DNA of 64,000 nt from contig NZ_LZRK01000004.1 in assembly GCF_001687305.1 (NCBI RefSeq), forward strand, positions 248,001 to 312,000, read 5' to 3'. Under the pieces are notes generated by a model. That model was not told the origin of the DNA and searched no databases. It worked only from the letters and a program-made list of their open reading frames with translations. The translations under genes and the position numbers were made by a program. Source of the DNA: Actinomyces vulturis. Lineage in GTDB: Bacteria; Actinomycetota; Actinomycetes; Actinomycetales; Actinomycetaceae. Numbering within the stretch: the stretch's first letter is position 1; each line of letters begins with the position of its first letter. Positions 17,566 through 27,205 of this stretch are shown in pieces.

Positions 17566-18916
17566 GATTTTTTCTCCTTGACGCAGTAACGGCGAGTGTT
17601 TTTGCCATGGAACTAGAACGTGATTCTAATGCCTGTTGCGCTCCAGGCTCATGACGTGCGAAAGCAAGTAGCACACCAATAGCCAAAAGGACAGAAACGA
17701 GAGCGCTACCACCAGCACTAACCAAAGGCAGTGGCACACCAAGCACGGGAAGCAAGCCAACAACAACCATGATATTGATCAGTGCCTGGCCAATAATCCA
17801 CGCTGTGATGGATGCCCCCACCACAGACACATACAGGTCATTAGAACGGCGAATAATACGCATGGCACTAGCGCCAATGGCAATAAAGAGCACAAGAACA
17901 AGGAGCGTCCCCACAAGTCCAAACTCTTCACCGAGCACAGCGTAGATGTAATCCGAGTCCGCCTGAGTAAGGTAGCCCCACTTTTGGCGAGACGATCCTG
18001 GGCCCACACCAGTCAGTCCGCCAGTGGCTAATGCCCACATGCCATGTTTAGGTTGATAGCCCACGCCAGTAGGATCGGCCAGTTCGGGGTGGAGCCAGGC
18101 GTTGATACGTGCACGGCGGTTAGCACTAAGCATAGTCAGGACACCCACACCAAATGATCCAACTACTGCACCGGAAATAAACCAGGCTTTTCCTAGCCCT
18201 CCCATCCATGCGCCTGCTGCGACCAGGAGCACCATGACAATCACAGTGCCCAAGTCACCACCGGCAAGCACAGATACCACCGGAATACCAACAACAATAA
18301 AAATAACGAGTGCGCTACGTTTCCAGTTGGGTTTCATCTCAGCGATCCACGTAGCAATCAGGCCGAGACACAGGGCTACACCAAGTTTGACCAATTCACT
18401 AGGCTGAGCTGTACCAATACCGGGCACCGCAATCCAGTTACAGTTACCGTACACACAGATACCAACGTGGGGAACAAACACAAGTCCTTGCAAGACAATG
18501 GCAATAATCAAACCGATAGGGGCGATACGTTTAATCCAACTGATGCTCATGCGGGAAATGCCCCACATGCCTGCTACGCCAGCTACGGCAAAGATCAGAT
18601 AACGAATGAAACTAGTAAAGGGATTGATGTCTTCGGACACAAGGCTGACCACGCGGGCGGAAAACACCATAACCAAACCGATGACGAGCAGAGCCATCGT
18701 GGACAAGAGCAGCACGTAATAGGACAAAGTAGTCATCTCGCCGTCGACAGGGCCGTCCGGACCTGTGAGACGAAAAAGCAATCCTTTAAGGCCCCGGTTT
18801 CCTCCATCACGGGAAGTGATTCCTGAGGACGCAGAATGGTGAGTCGCCACCGAAGTTTTTTTCGGTGACGGCTCATCTGACTGTTCTGAGGGGGCGTTGT
18901 GAGGGAACCACTTCAT
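17558..18916 (-). CDS. ftsW: FtsW, SEDS-family septal peptidoglycan glycosyltransferase
   Basis: FtsW polymerises lipid II at the septum together with the class B PBP FtsI. The 452-residue protein has a cytoplasmic N-terminal tail of about 65 residues and about ten membrane helices. SEDS motifs include PSELVKLGVAL, GGDLGTVIVM, KWGYLTQADSDYIYAVLGEEFG, and PLPLVSAGGSALVSVLLAIGV near the C-terminus. The ATG overlaps the murD stop by 4 nt. The position between murD and murG is the usual one for FtsW. Confidence 0.96.
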   Translation of the reverse strand: MKWFPHNAPSEQSDEPSPKKTSVATHHSASSGITSRDGGNRGLKGLLFRLTGPDGPVDGEMTTLSYYVLLLSTMALLVIGLVMVFSARVVSLVSEDINPFTSFIRYLIFAVAGVAGMWGISRMSISWIKRIAPIGLIIAIVLQGLVFVPHVGICVYGNCNWIAVPGIGTAQPSELVKLGVALCLGLIATWIAEMKPNWKRSALVIFIVVGIPVVSVLAGGDLGTVIVMVLLVAAGAWMGGLGKAWFISGAVVGSFGVGVLTMLSANRRARINAWLHPELADPTGVGYQPKHGMWALATGGLTGVGPGSSRQKWGYLTQADSDYIYAVLGEEFGLVGTLLVLVLFIAIGASAMRIIRRSNDLYVSVVGASITAWIIGQALINIMVVVGLLPVLGVPLPLVSAGGSALVSVLLAIGVLLAFARHEPGAQQALESRSSSMAKTLAVTASRRKNRA

Positions 18917-20391
18917 CGCGTTGCCTGACTGGTTATCATGGCGCGCACAGCATCAGCGAAAAGATCTCCGCGTTGGCCGTAGTTATCGAACTGGTCCCAT
19001 GACGCGCATGCTGGGGCAAGAAGAACAGTGTCGCCACGCTGAGCCAGAAGCACTGCTTCGCGGACCACCGTAGTCATGAGTTCTTCGGGTAATTGATCGG
19101 GCAGGCTTACTACGGGAATACCCATAGGAACCAGTAAAGCATTGAGTTGCGAATGATCTTTACCAATAAGAATGGCGGCACGCAGTGCAGGGGCGACTGT
19201 AGCAACCAATTCAGTGAAATCAGCCCCCTTAGTGTCTCCCCCGGCAATCCATACGGCAGTTCCCGGAGTAACACTACGTAATGCGGCCATCGCAGCGTGG
19301 GGATTAGTCGCTTTGGAATCGTCAATCCAGGTCACATCAGCATGGTTGGCCACAACGACGCTACGGTGAGCGCCTGGATGGAAAGTGGACATTGCCTGGG
19401 CAATCACCTCAGGACAAACATCCACAGAGCGAGCCAACGCGGTGGCCGCTAAGGCATCAGTAACCAGATGGACGGGCAAACGTGACACATCACCGGCTGG
19501 CGCCAAATGAGATAGGTCATGCAGAGTAAAAAGTTCGATACCTGAGGCGTGACGTTCAGCGTGAAAAGCTCGATCGATAACAAGGTCATCGACCAGTCCA
19601 ATTTGCCCCACGCTTGGTGTACCCACAGTAACGCCAATGGCGCGGCAACCATCAATGACGTCAGCATCTTCAACCATCGTGAGGGTTTCATCCTGTCCCA
19701 CGGTGTAGATAGCCGCAATACGGGTGTTCGCATATACCTTGGCTTTGTCTGCCGTATAAGCCTCCATGGTGCCATGCCAGTTGAGGTGGTCGGGGGCCAC
19801 GTTCAGACAAGTCGAGGCAGTAGGTTCCACGCTCAAAGTAGTGTGGAGCTGAAAGGAGGAGAGTTCCACAGGAAGGACATCTGCTTGGCCGGAGGCAACA
19901 ATTTCGATGATCGGGGTTCCCACGTTACCTACGGCAGGGGCGTTAAACCCTGCAGTAGTCAAGATATGAGAGAGCATCGAGACGGTGGTCGTTTTGCCGT
20001 CTGTACCGGTGATAGTAAGCCACGGAATATCACGGTCCATGTCCCGTTGCAGACGCCAGGCCAGTTCGACTTCACTAACCACGTCCACGCCGTGACGTTC
20101 ACATACACCATAGGCAGGGTGGGTGGGCGGGATGCCAGGACTGATCATCACGCATTCATATTCGCGTTCACTAAGTGCTTGGCTGAGTTCATCGGCAAGA
20201 GCCTGAGGATCCTCGTTGATGATGGTGCGAGTCACACCACTAGGGAGCGGGACGCTGCGTCCGTCACATGCGGTGACTTCTGCTCCACAGTCCAATGCGA
20301 CACGAACAACTGCCTGGCCGGTGGTTCCTAGACCCACCACGCCCAGGGCTTTGCCTGACCAGAGTTGGTCCAATTCCACCGAGGTACTCAC
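18913..20391 (-). CDS. murD: UDP-N-acetylmuramoyl-L-alanine--D-glutamate ligase MurD
   Basis: MurD adds D-Glu to UDP-MurNAc-L-Ala. Motifs are ALGVVGLGTTGQAVV at the N-terminus, the ATP loop ITGTDGKTTTVSML, NVAPDHLNWHG, and WIDDSKATNPHAAM in the C-terminal domain. The open frame extends to 20457, but I place the start at GTG 20391 (492 aa), because GTG and the mraY stop TGA overlap by 4 nt, like the other junctions in this operon, and the Rossmann fold then begins at the usual position. Confidence 0.95.
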   Translation of the reverse strand: MSTSVELDQLWSGKALGVVGLGTTGQAVVRVALDCGAEVTACDGRSVPLPSGVTRTIINEDPQALADELSQALSEREYECVMISPGIPPTHPAYGVCERHGVDVVSEVELAWRLQRDMDRDIPWLTITGTDGKTTTVSMLSHILTTAGFNAPAVGNVGTPIIEIVASGQADVLPVELSSFQLHTTLSVEPTASTCLNVAPDHLNWHGTMEAYTADKAKVYANTRIAAIYTVGQDETLTMVEDADVIDGCRAIGVTVGTPSVGQIGLVDDLVIDRAFHAERHASGIELFTLHDLSHLAPAGDVSRLPVHLVTDALAATALARSVDVCPEVIAQAMSTFHPGAHRSVVVANHADVTWIDDSKATNPHAAMAALRSVTPGTAVWIAGGDTKGADFTELVATVAPALRAAILIGKDHSQLNALLVPMGIPVVSLPDQLPEELMTTVVREAVLLAQRGDTVLLAPACASWDQFDNYGQRGDLFADAVRAMITSQATR

Positions 20392-21476
20392 TGTGCTAAC
20401 CACTCCGCGTAAAAGATTCCAAGTCCTAGTGCCACGCACAAGCCGGCAACGATCCAAAAACGAATCACCACGTTCACTTCAGGCCATCCCTTGAGCTCAA
20501 AGTGATGGTGCAATGGTGCCATCTTGAAGACACGTTTGCCGGTAGTTTTGAACGAGGCAATCTGGATGACATCACTCATGACTTCAGCCAGGAAAAGACC
20601 GCCAATGATCACGGCAAGGAATTCTGTACGGGTGAGGATACTCAGGCCAGCTAGGGCGCCACCTAAGGCGAGGGAGCCCGTATCCCCCATAAAGATTTGC
20701 GCGGGAGAAGCGTTCCACCACAGGAAACCAAAACATGCGCCCATAAGTGCTGCAGCCACCATCGTAAGGTCGCGTGGATCGCGGACCTGATAGCAGGTGG
20801 TGAGCAAATCATAGGGGTGGGCATACACGCACGTCTGGTTAGTCTGCCATACACCAATGAGGGTATAGGCGGCAAAGACCATAGTGGAGGCACCAGCGGC
20901 CAAACCATCTAAACCGTCGGTGAGGTTCACGGCATTTGACCAAGCGGTGATAAGGAAGTTGGCCCACAAAATAAAGAGAACAAAGCCCACGGCTGCCCCT
21001 GCGAAGGCTAAATCCCAGGCGGTATCTCGAGTGAAAGAAATACGCGTGGATGCGGGAGTCAGCCCATTGCGATCAGCAAAATACAAAGCAAAAATCGAGA
21101 AGGTGATACCGATAAACGCTTGTCCAACGATTTTTTGCCAGGCTTTTAATCCCAACGATCGTTGTTTAGAAATTTTTTCAAAGTCATCAAGGAAACCAAT
21201 AAGCCCCAGTCCCACGATGAGGAAAATCAGTAATAAGCCACTGGCTCGTGGAACACGCATCAGTGCGAGGTTGGCAACTCCGTAACCAAGGACAGTCGAT
21301 GCCACGATGATCACACCACCCATAGTGGGAGTGCCACGTTTCGTGAAGTGTCCCGTGGGGCCGTCTTGACGGATGAACTGACCGTATTGTTTCTTCACCA
21401 AGTACTTGATGAAGAACGGTGTACCCAGGAGGGTAGCGAGCATCGCCACCGCACCAGAAATCAAAATGGCAATCAT
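20388..21476 (-). CDS. mraY: MraY, phospho-MurNAc-pentapeptide transferase
   Basis: MraY attaches phospho-MurNAc-pentapeptide to undecaprenyl phosphate to make lipid I. The 362-residue integral membrane protein has about ten helices, GFLDDFEK with the conserved Asp pair, NAVNLTDGLDGLAAG, and FMGDTGSLALGGALAG. A hydrophilic loop of about 35 residues with two Cys (NQTCVYAHPYDLLTTC) lies between helices 5 and 7. The ATG overlaps the murF stop by 4 nt. Confidence 0.97.
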   Translation of the reverse strand: MIAILISGAVAMLATLLGTPFFIKYLVKKQYGQFIRQDGPTGHFTKRGTPTMGGVIIVASTVLGYGVANLALMRVPRASGLLLIFLIVGLGLIGFLDDFEKISKQRSLGLKAWQKIVGQAFIGITFSIFALYFADRNGLTPASTRISFTRDTAWDLAFAGAAVGFVLFILWANFLITAWSNAVNLTDGLDGLAAGASTMVFAAYTLIGVWQTNQTCVYAHPYDLLTTCYQVRDPRDLTMVAAALMGACFGFLWWNASPAQIFMGDTGSLALGGALAGLSILTRTEFLAVIIGGLFLAEVMSDVIQIASFKTTGKRVFKMAPLHHHFELKGWPEVNVVIRFWIVAGLCVALGLGIFYAEWLAQ

Positions 21477-22870
21477 GCAACGCTCTCCTGCAGCAGGCGA
21501 TCGGCCACGCGCCAGGCGCCCGATCCGTGGGAGCCCTTGATGAGAACACAGTCGCCAGCCTCTACGAGGGAGTCGAGCTGTTCAAGGAGCTGCTCTACAT
21601 TCTCATAATGAAGCACCTCCACGCCTGCTTCACGCGCGGCGCGGCTCATCGGTGTGGCCAGGTTCCCAATCGTGATGAGCAAATCAGTGCCAACTTCAGC
21701 AGCTTTCTTACCGCATCTTTCGTGCACGTCATCACTGCTCTCCCCCAACTCAAGCATGGCTGAAGCAATGACAACCTTGTGCCGAGTGCCAGCCAAGGTT
21801 GGCAAGCAAGCGAGAGAAGCCGTCATCGAATCAAGGTTGGCGTTGTAGGAGTCATCCACTATGAGTGCTCCGCATGCTAGTTCACGAACGTCCATACGGT
21901 GAGGGCTGAGAATGGTCGCTTCACTCATGACTTGGGCGGCTTGTTCAGCACTCATCCCCAGATTCATCGCCATGGTCATAGCCGCTAAAGCGTTAGAGAC
22001 GTTATGAATGCCAGGGAACTTCAATTCAACGGGGTATTGCCCCTCTTCACAAGAGAGCGTGAAAGTAGCGCAGCCTCGTTCATTCAAAGCAACGTTAATG
22101 GCTCGGACGGTCGCCTCAGGGTTTCCCGATGCGGAAAAAGTCACCACGCTGGCAGGCGCACGGTCTGCCATGGCAACTGAGCGCTCGTCGTCGGCATTAA
22201 GGATGGCAAGCCCTTCGGGATACAGACCATCAATAATTTCTGCTTTTGCGCGCGCCACCGCTTCAATAGAGCCGAAGCCACCCATGTGAGCGTGACCCAC
22301 CATCAGCACACAGGCAATATCAAGCGGTGCAATAGCCGTAAGTTCGTCGATGTGGCCGGGGCCGGAAGCTCCCATTTCGAGCACAAGGTAACGAGTAGAA
22401 GCATCCGCTTCCAAAACTGTCAGAGGCAAGCCAATTTCATTGTTGAAACTGAGGCGGGGTGCCACCGTGTTGCCGAGTACTTCAGCTAACTGCCGAGTGA
22501 GATCCTTGGTAGTGGTTTTCCCCACGGAGCCAGTCATCCCCAAGACAGTAATCTCTCCGTTGGCGCGAAGAGACTCCAAGTGAACTGTTGCTAAGCGACC
22601 AAGAGCAAGAACACAATCATCAACGAGGATATGAGGGGCATCCACGGGGCGCTGAGCAATAACAAGAACGGTTCCCACTTCACCAGCGGTGGCAGTTGCG
22701 TAATCATGCCCGTCAACCTTTTCGCCAACGATAGCAACAAAAACGCTTCCTTCGATGGCCTGGCGTGAGTCGATGACCACGGGGCCTTCAATAAGAGTGT
22801 CAGCCTCCATGCCGTGAAGTTCACCGTTGACGGCTTGGGCAATCTGGGCTGCGGTCATTAAGACGCTCAT
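21473..22870 (-). CDS. murF: UDP-N-acetylmuramoyl-tripeptide--D-alanyl-D-alanine ligase MurF
   Basis: MurF adds D-Ala-D-Ala to the UDP-MurNAc-tripeptide. The 465-residue protein shows the MurF-type N-terminal domain (DSRQAIEGSVFVAIVGEKVDGHDY), the ATP loop GMTGSVGKTTTKDL, FNNEIGLPLTVL, a conserved EMGASGPGHIDEL, and VDDSYNANLDSM in the C-terminal domain. I chose the ATG at 22870 because it overlaps the murE stop codon (ATGA); the open frame extends four codons further upstream. Confidence 0.96.
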   Translation of the reverse strand: MSVLMTAAQIAQAVNGELHGMEADTLIEGPVVIDSRQAIEGSVFVAIVGEKVDGHDYATATAGEVGTVLVIAQRPVDAPHILVDDCVLALGRLATVHLESLRANGEITVLGMTGSVGKTTTKDLTRQLAEVLGNTVAPRLSFNNEIGLPLTVLEADASTRYLVLEMGASGPGHIDELTAIAPLDIACVLMVGHAHMGGFGSIEAVARAKAEIIDGLYPEGLAILNADDERSVAMADRAPASVVTFSASGNPEATVRAINVALNERGCATFTLSCEEGQYPVELKFPGIHNVSNALAAMTMAMNLGMSAEQAAQVMSEATILSPHRMDVRELACGALIVDDSYNANLDSMTASLACLPTLAGTRHKVVIASAMLELGESSDDVHERCGKKAAEVGTDLLITIGNLATPMSRAAREAGVEVLHYENVEQLLEQLDSLVEAGDCVLIKGSHGSGAWRVADRLLQESVA

Positions 22871-24657
22871 GCATTTCCCCATTTCTTGGTGGTGGCCTCA
22901 GCCATAACGGGTGCGTCGTTGTAGGCGATAAATTCATCAGCAATTTCGAGGAAAGGCTCGTGGCCCTTACCGGTGACAATCACCGTATCGTCAGGACCGC
23001 ACAGTTCCACGCCGCGACGCACTGCATCACCACGCCATGTGGTGATTTCCTCAACATCATGCATATCGGGGCGAACACTGCGAATCCCCTCAAGGATTGC
23101 TTGACGAATCGTCGCGGGATCTTCACTACGAGGATTCTCATCAGTCACCACAAGAACATCAGCCAGTTCTGCAGCCACCTGCCCAAGCATGGGACGCTTG
23201 CCCTGATCGCGGTCACCATCAGAGCCGAAAACCACGATGAGTTTACCCGGGGTAATAGGACGCACAGCCTTGAGAGCCAAATCAAGTGCGTCAGGTGTGT
23301 GAGCAAAATCCACGATAGTCAAGCCACGAATGCCATCGCGCTGGGTAATACGCTGCATACGTCCGGGAATGTTATGAGCATTAGCCAACGCGTGGGCAGC
23401 AACCTTAGGCTCCACACCCACAGCAATAGCCATCACCAGGGCCAGTGCGGCATTCTGAACATTCACCAAACCGGGCAGAGGGCACGAAGCCTCAATAAGT
23501 ACGCCATCAGGGCCATGAAGAGTGAAAGTAGTGGCAGAGGTATCCAAAGAAACACGTGCATCAGTGACGTACCAATCTGCGGGGAAAGGAGCCGCTCCCC
23601 CTGCAGGATCTGCACTCAACGGCGCTTGAGTCTCAGGAACACCATTCTGTACGGCAGCAACCGCTGATGCCATGCTCACTCCAGCGAAAGCACCGGCAGG
23701 TGGAATGGCAGAATCAGTCATGGCCTGAGCCATCGCCATAGATTCATTACGAGCCAACTCCTGCTCCTGGCAAGACTCTTCAGGCTCGTAAGCGCGCAAA
23801 GTGATCACATCAATCTCACCGCGTGAACGAATATCAAGAGCAAGTTGAGCACCCCACTGATCATCTACACACACCACACCTCGCCTAGTGAACTCAGGAG
23901 TAAACAACTGGCTCTTAGCCTGAAGATATTCCTCCATAGTGTGATGGAAATCGAGATGATCGCGTTGAAGATTGGTGAAGCCAGCAACGTCAATATGAGT
24001 GCCAGTCAAGCGCCCCAAACAAATAGCGTGAGACGAAGCCTCAAGACTTGCTGCACCCACGTTCTTCTCACGAGACAATGCCAGAAGACGCTGAAGTACG
24101 GGTGCTTCCACAGTGGTACGTGGCGAGGGAACGGACTCATCTGCGACGCGCAGTTCAACAGTTCCAGCCACCATACAAGCACCAACATGTGCGCTAAGCA
24201 TCGCTTCAAGGAAGTAAGCCGTAGTGGTTTTACCGTTCGTTCCGGTCACCGCAGTGGTGATGAGGCTCCTCGAAGGAAAGTCATAAACAATCGCAGAGAT
24301 GGTACCCACCAGTGCGCGAGGATCGTCACAGACAAGGAGAGGAAGAGAGAGCCCTGCTTCCCGGACCATCATGGCCCCGCGCTCATCAGTAAGGATGGCG
24401 CAAGCGCCGGCTTTTGCAACTTGCGATGCAAACTGCGCGCCATGGACACGTGCACCAGGCAGTGCCACGAAAAGTTCTCCGGAGGCAATGTCAGAAGAGT
24501 CCACGCTCACGCCCGTGACGAGAGTATGGCTAGCCGAAGCCTCCGATGTGCTCTCATGCCAGTGCACGGCGTCGACCTGCGCGAGTTGTCCCAATGTCAG
24601 CGGACGCAGGGAACCTGGGCGCAGGTGGGCAGCTGAAGCGTAGGCAGAGTTACTCAT
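22867..24657 (-). CDS. murE: UDP-N-acetylmuramoyl-tripeptide synthetase MurE
   Basis: MurE adds the third stem-peptide residue. The 596-residue protein has DSSDIASGELFVALPG, the ATP loop AVTGTNGKTTTAYF (about 136-149), LEASSHAI, and TNLQRDHLDFHHTMEEY. The C-terminal substrate loop reads TDENPRSEDP, which keeps the N-P-R of the diaminopimelate-type DNPR motif rather than the DNPA-like form of lysine enzymes. A low-complexity insertion of about 70 residues (about 290-360, rich in A, P, M, Q and E) splits the middle domain and explains the length, since usual MurE is about 490-520. It is followed by murF with a 4-nt overlap and preceded by an 80-bp gap to ftsI. Confidence 0.94.
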   Translation of the reverse strand: MSNSAYASAAHLRPGSLRPLTLGQLAQVDAVHWHESTSEASASHTLVTGVSVDSSDIASGELFVALPGARVHGAQFASQVAKAGACAILTDERGAMMVREAGLSLPLLVCDDPRALVGTISAIVYDFPSRSLITTAVTGTNGKTTTAYFLEAMLSAHVGACMVAGTVELRVADESVPSPRTTVEAPVLQRLLALSREKNVGAASLEASSHAICLGRLTGTHIDVAGFTNLQRDHLDFHHTMEEYLQAKSQLFTPEFTRRGVVCVDDQWGAQLALDIRSRGEIDVITLRAYEPEESCQEQELARNESMAMAQAMTDSAIPPAGAFAGVSMASAVAAVQNGVPETQAPLSADPAGGAAPFPADWYVTDARVSLDTSATTFTLHGPDGVLIEASCPLPGLVNVQNAALALVMAIAVGVEPKVAAHALANAHNIPGRMQRITQRDGIRGLTIVDFAHTPDALDLALKAVRPITPGKLIVVFGSDGDRDQGKRPMLGQVAAELADVLVVTDENPRSEDPATIRQAILEGIRSVRPDMHDVEEITTWRGDAVRRGVELCGPDDTVIVTGKGHEPFLEIADEFIAYNDAPVMAEATTKKWGNA

Positions 24658-24737
24658 AATGTCTCAATCTATCGCGGCTGAACGGATGTGACCTAAGTGT
24701 GACCCCGCGTCGGAGAGCTGTAACCGAACGGTGACCA

Positions 24738-26525
24738 TCACGATTCATCCTCTTTCTTCTCAGATTGCACCTGAGCGATCACCGTAGGATCAGGAGCCAC
24801 ACCGAGTGCATGCATAGCGGCAAGAGCAACTTCACGGAAGACGGGACCTGCTACCTCACCACCATAAATCGCTGCTCGGGGATGATAGACGGTCACGGCA
24901 ATAGCGATGACAGGGTCTTTAGCAGGCATAAACCCAACAAACGAGGCAACCGTTCCACCTTCACCGGTAAGAATTTCCGTAGTACCAGTCTTACCAGCTA
25001 CCAGGTAACCATCAAGGGCAGCTTCTTCTGCAGTACCGCCCTTTTCGGTAACCTTAATGAGCATGTCGGTCAGCAACGCGGCATGTTGTTCATCGAGAAC
25101 ACGAATACCTTCGGGCTGGGGCTCAGGATGCTCCACGCCGTCATGATCGATCCGAGATTCGATCACGCGTGGGGGCACGCGCACACCCTTATTAGCGACG
25201 GTTGCCAAAACGGCAACACTCTGAAGCGCTGTCGTGGCAACACCTTGGCCAAACATGGTGGTGTAACGCTGACGCCCATCCCATGCATCAGGGCCAAGGA
25301 GAATGCCTGCTGATTCGGCTGGCATTTGAATACCCGTCTTTTCACCCCACCCCATGGCGTGCATCATGTCGTAACGCGCTTGGTCAGAGACGGTGTCACC
25401 AATTTGGACAGTACCGACGTTGGAACTCTCGGCAAGAACCTCCGCGGTGGTAAGAATTTCAACGGGATGGGAATGGGAATCCTCAAACACCTGGCCATTA
25501 GGCGCTGTCCAGGTGTCAGGAATAGTCCACTTCTGCTCAGGAGTAATAGTTCCTTCGTGAAGGGCAGTAGCAAAAGTAACAACCTTACCCACCGAACCCG
25601 GTTCGAAAATTGCTTCCACAATCCGGCAGCGGCGGTCAGCCTCAGGGGTTGCACCGGGATCTGAAGGATTAACAGAGTTCGAATCCGCCATCACCAATAG
25701 TTTGCCGGTAGCGGGATCCATCACCACCACGCTACCCCAGTCGGCACTCATCTTTTTCACCTGAGCGTCAATGGCTTGCTGAGCTACAGCCTGCAAATCA
25801 GGATGAAGAGTGGTTTTGACAGTCTCACCACTAATGGCTTTCTCATCTTCTTGTTTACCAGTGGGGATAATGGCGCCTGAACGGCCCACTTCGACGCTTC
25901 CCTTACCGTCTTTACCGGTGAGGATGTCATTTTGTGTCATCTCCAAGCCTGCAGCACCGATGAGGGTACGCCCTTCCCCCTCGGTCGTGAAGCCAAGGAC
26001 GTTACCGGCAAGGGTATCTGCAGGGTAGACGCGCCGGGTTCGTTGATCGGGTTCCACGCCGGGAATGCCAAGTGCTTTAACTTCACGCCAAGTGTCAGGC
26101 GGAAGGTCTTCAGCAATGACCCGATAGGTAGATTCACCTACAAGCTGAGCCCCAAGTTCCTGGGGGTCGCGCCCCAACACGGGCGCAAGTAACTGCGCCG
26201 CCGCCGCAGGACCATGACCGATGACACGGTACTCCTTTTGGCCAGTTGCCGGATCTTTGTACTCTTCAGTGCGCTCAAATTGGCTGATTTTGATTTGGTT
26301 TACGCCAATGTCGTAAGTGATAGCACTGGTAGCCAGAACTTGTCCGTCTCGCGCCACAATGTCACCGCGCGGCGCGCGGTTAATCCAGGTGACGGTACGT
26401 TCTTGAAGGGCTTGAGAGGCTAACGAGGATGCCTGAGAAACCTGGATCCAGGCGAGTTTACCTCCGACAAGTCCAAACGCACCGAGTCCAGCCAGTTGAA
26501 GTACACGACGCCGAGTGGCACTCAC
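24738..26525 (-). CDS. ftsI: FtsI-type class B penicillin-binding protein (septal transpeptidase)
   Basis: FtsI cross-links septal peptidoglycan as partner of FtsW. The 595-residue protein has one N-terminal membrane anchor (about 10-30), the dimerisation/pedestal domain (RAPRGDIVARDGQVLA), and the transpeptidase domain with catalytic EPGSVGK (Ser311, Lys314), SSN (367-369) and KTGT (512-515). The C-terminus is acidic and Lys-rich. It starts at a GTG overlapping the ftsL-like stop by 4 nt. The 80-bp gap to murE is the only real break in the murG-rsmH run. Confidence 0.96.
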   Translation of the reverse strand: MSATRRRVLQLAGLGAFGLVGGKLAWIQVSQASSLASQALQERTVTWINRAPRGDIVARDGQVLATSAITYDIGVNQIKISQFERTEEYKDPATGQKEYRVIGHGPAAAAQLLAPVLGRDPQELGAQLVGESTYRVIAEDLPPDTWREVKALGIPGVEPDQRTRRVYPADTLAGNVLGFTTEGEGRTLIGAAGLEMTQNDILTGKDGKGSVEVGRSGAIIPTGKQEDEKAISGETVKTTLHPDLQAVAQQAIDAQVKKMSADWGSVVVMDPATGKLLVMADSNSVNPSDPGATPEADRRCRIVEAIFEPGSVGKVVTFATALHEGTITPEQKWTIPDTWTAPNGQVFEDSHSHPVEILTTAEVLAESSNVGTVQIGDTVSDQARYDMMHAMGWGEKTGIQMPAESAGILLGPDAWDGRQRYTTMFGQGVATTALQSVAVLATVANKGVRVPPRVIESRIDHDGVEHPEPQPEGIRVLDEQHAALLTDMLIKVTEKGGTAEEAALDGYLVAGKTGTTEILTGEGGTVASFVGFMPAKDPVIAIAVTVYHPRAAIYGGEVAGPVFREVALAAMHALGVAPDPTVIAQVQSEKKEDES

Positions 26526-27205
26526 TGTCCTGAGTCTCCAGAACCAGCAGAGTCTTCGTGTGCGTCACTTCCTGTGATCTGATCGGTAGCGTTCTCCGAA
26601 GGAGTTTCTTCTGTAACTTCATCAGCGGCGTTATCAACAACGGGTGCTTCCACGCTAACTTCACTATCCGACGCAGCATCACCATCAGCGGACTGAGTTT
26701 GAGTGTCAGAGGCTACTGCAGGAGCAGCGGGGGCGTCTTGAGCAGCACCTGCCGAGACTGCCGGCGGTGGCGGAAGAGGGGTTCCTGCTGCTGCTTCACC
26801 ACCGTCTACTTGACGGCGAGAAATATCAACCACGCCGGGGATTCCTGCAGGGACCATGCCCAGTGCTGCAGCACGTGAGCGAAGTGCTTCAGGGGTGCTA
26901 GCACGCTGAACTTGGGTGCGCAGAGTTTCGTTGTGGTCTTGAAGTTCGGCAAGTTCGATCTGTGCTTGGTGCATGTTGTAGGCAGTCTCCGCCATTTTGG
27001 CGTTGAGTACCATCGGAACAACAAGAGCCACAAGCATCATGACCACCATAAGAGCGTAGACAGGCAAGGCTCGCTTGCCCGGGGCTACTGCACGAACCAC
27101 GGTGAGGTTGGGTTTAGTAACGGGGGCAACGGAGGGGCGACGTGCCGGTGCATGTGCACGACTACGACCAGGAGCGGTGTAACCAGGTGCTGCTGCTGCG
27201 CTCAT
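26522..27205 (-). CDS. FtsL-like division protein
   Basis: This is a 227-residue bitopic protein in the conserved ftsL position between rsmH and ftsI. It has a basic, Pro/Ala-rich cytoplasmic N-terminus of about 45 residues, one membrane segment (about 48-67, VYALMVVMMLVALVVPMVL) and a coiled coil (about 70-105, QIELAELQDHNETLRTQV). The following motif, TPEALRSRAAALGMVPAG, is typical of FtsL/DivIC-like proteins. The last about 95 residues are an unstructured acidic tail rich in A, D, E and S, longer than in most relatives. ATG overlaps the rsmH stop by 4 nt. Sequence conservation in FtsL is low, so the name rests mainly on topology and position. Confidence 0.85.
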   Translation of the reverse strand: MSAAAAPGYTAPGRSRAHAPARRPSVAPVTKPNLTVVRAVAPGKRALPVYALMVVMMLVALVVPMVLNAKMAETAYNMHQAQIELAELQDHNETLRTQVQRASTPEALRSRAAALGMVPAGIPGVVDISRRQVDGGEAAAGTPLPPPPAVSAGAAQDAPAAPAVASDTQTQSADGDAASDSEVSVEAPVVDNAADEVTEETPSENATDQITGSDAHEDSAGSGDSGQ

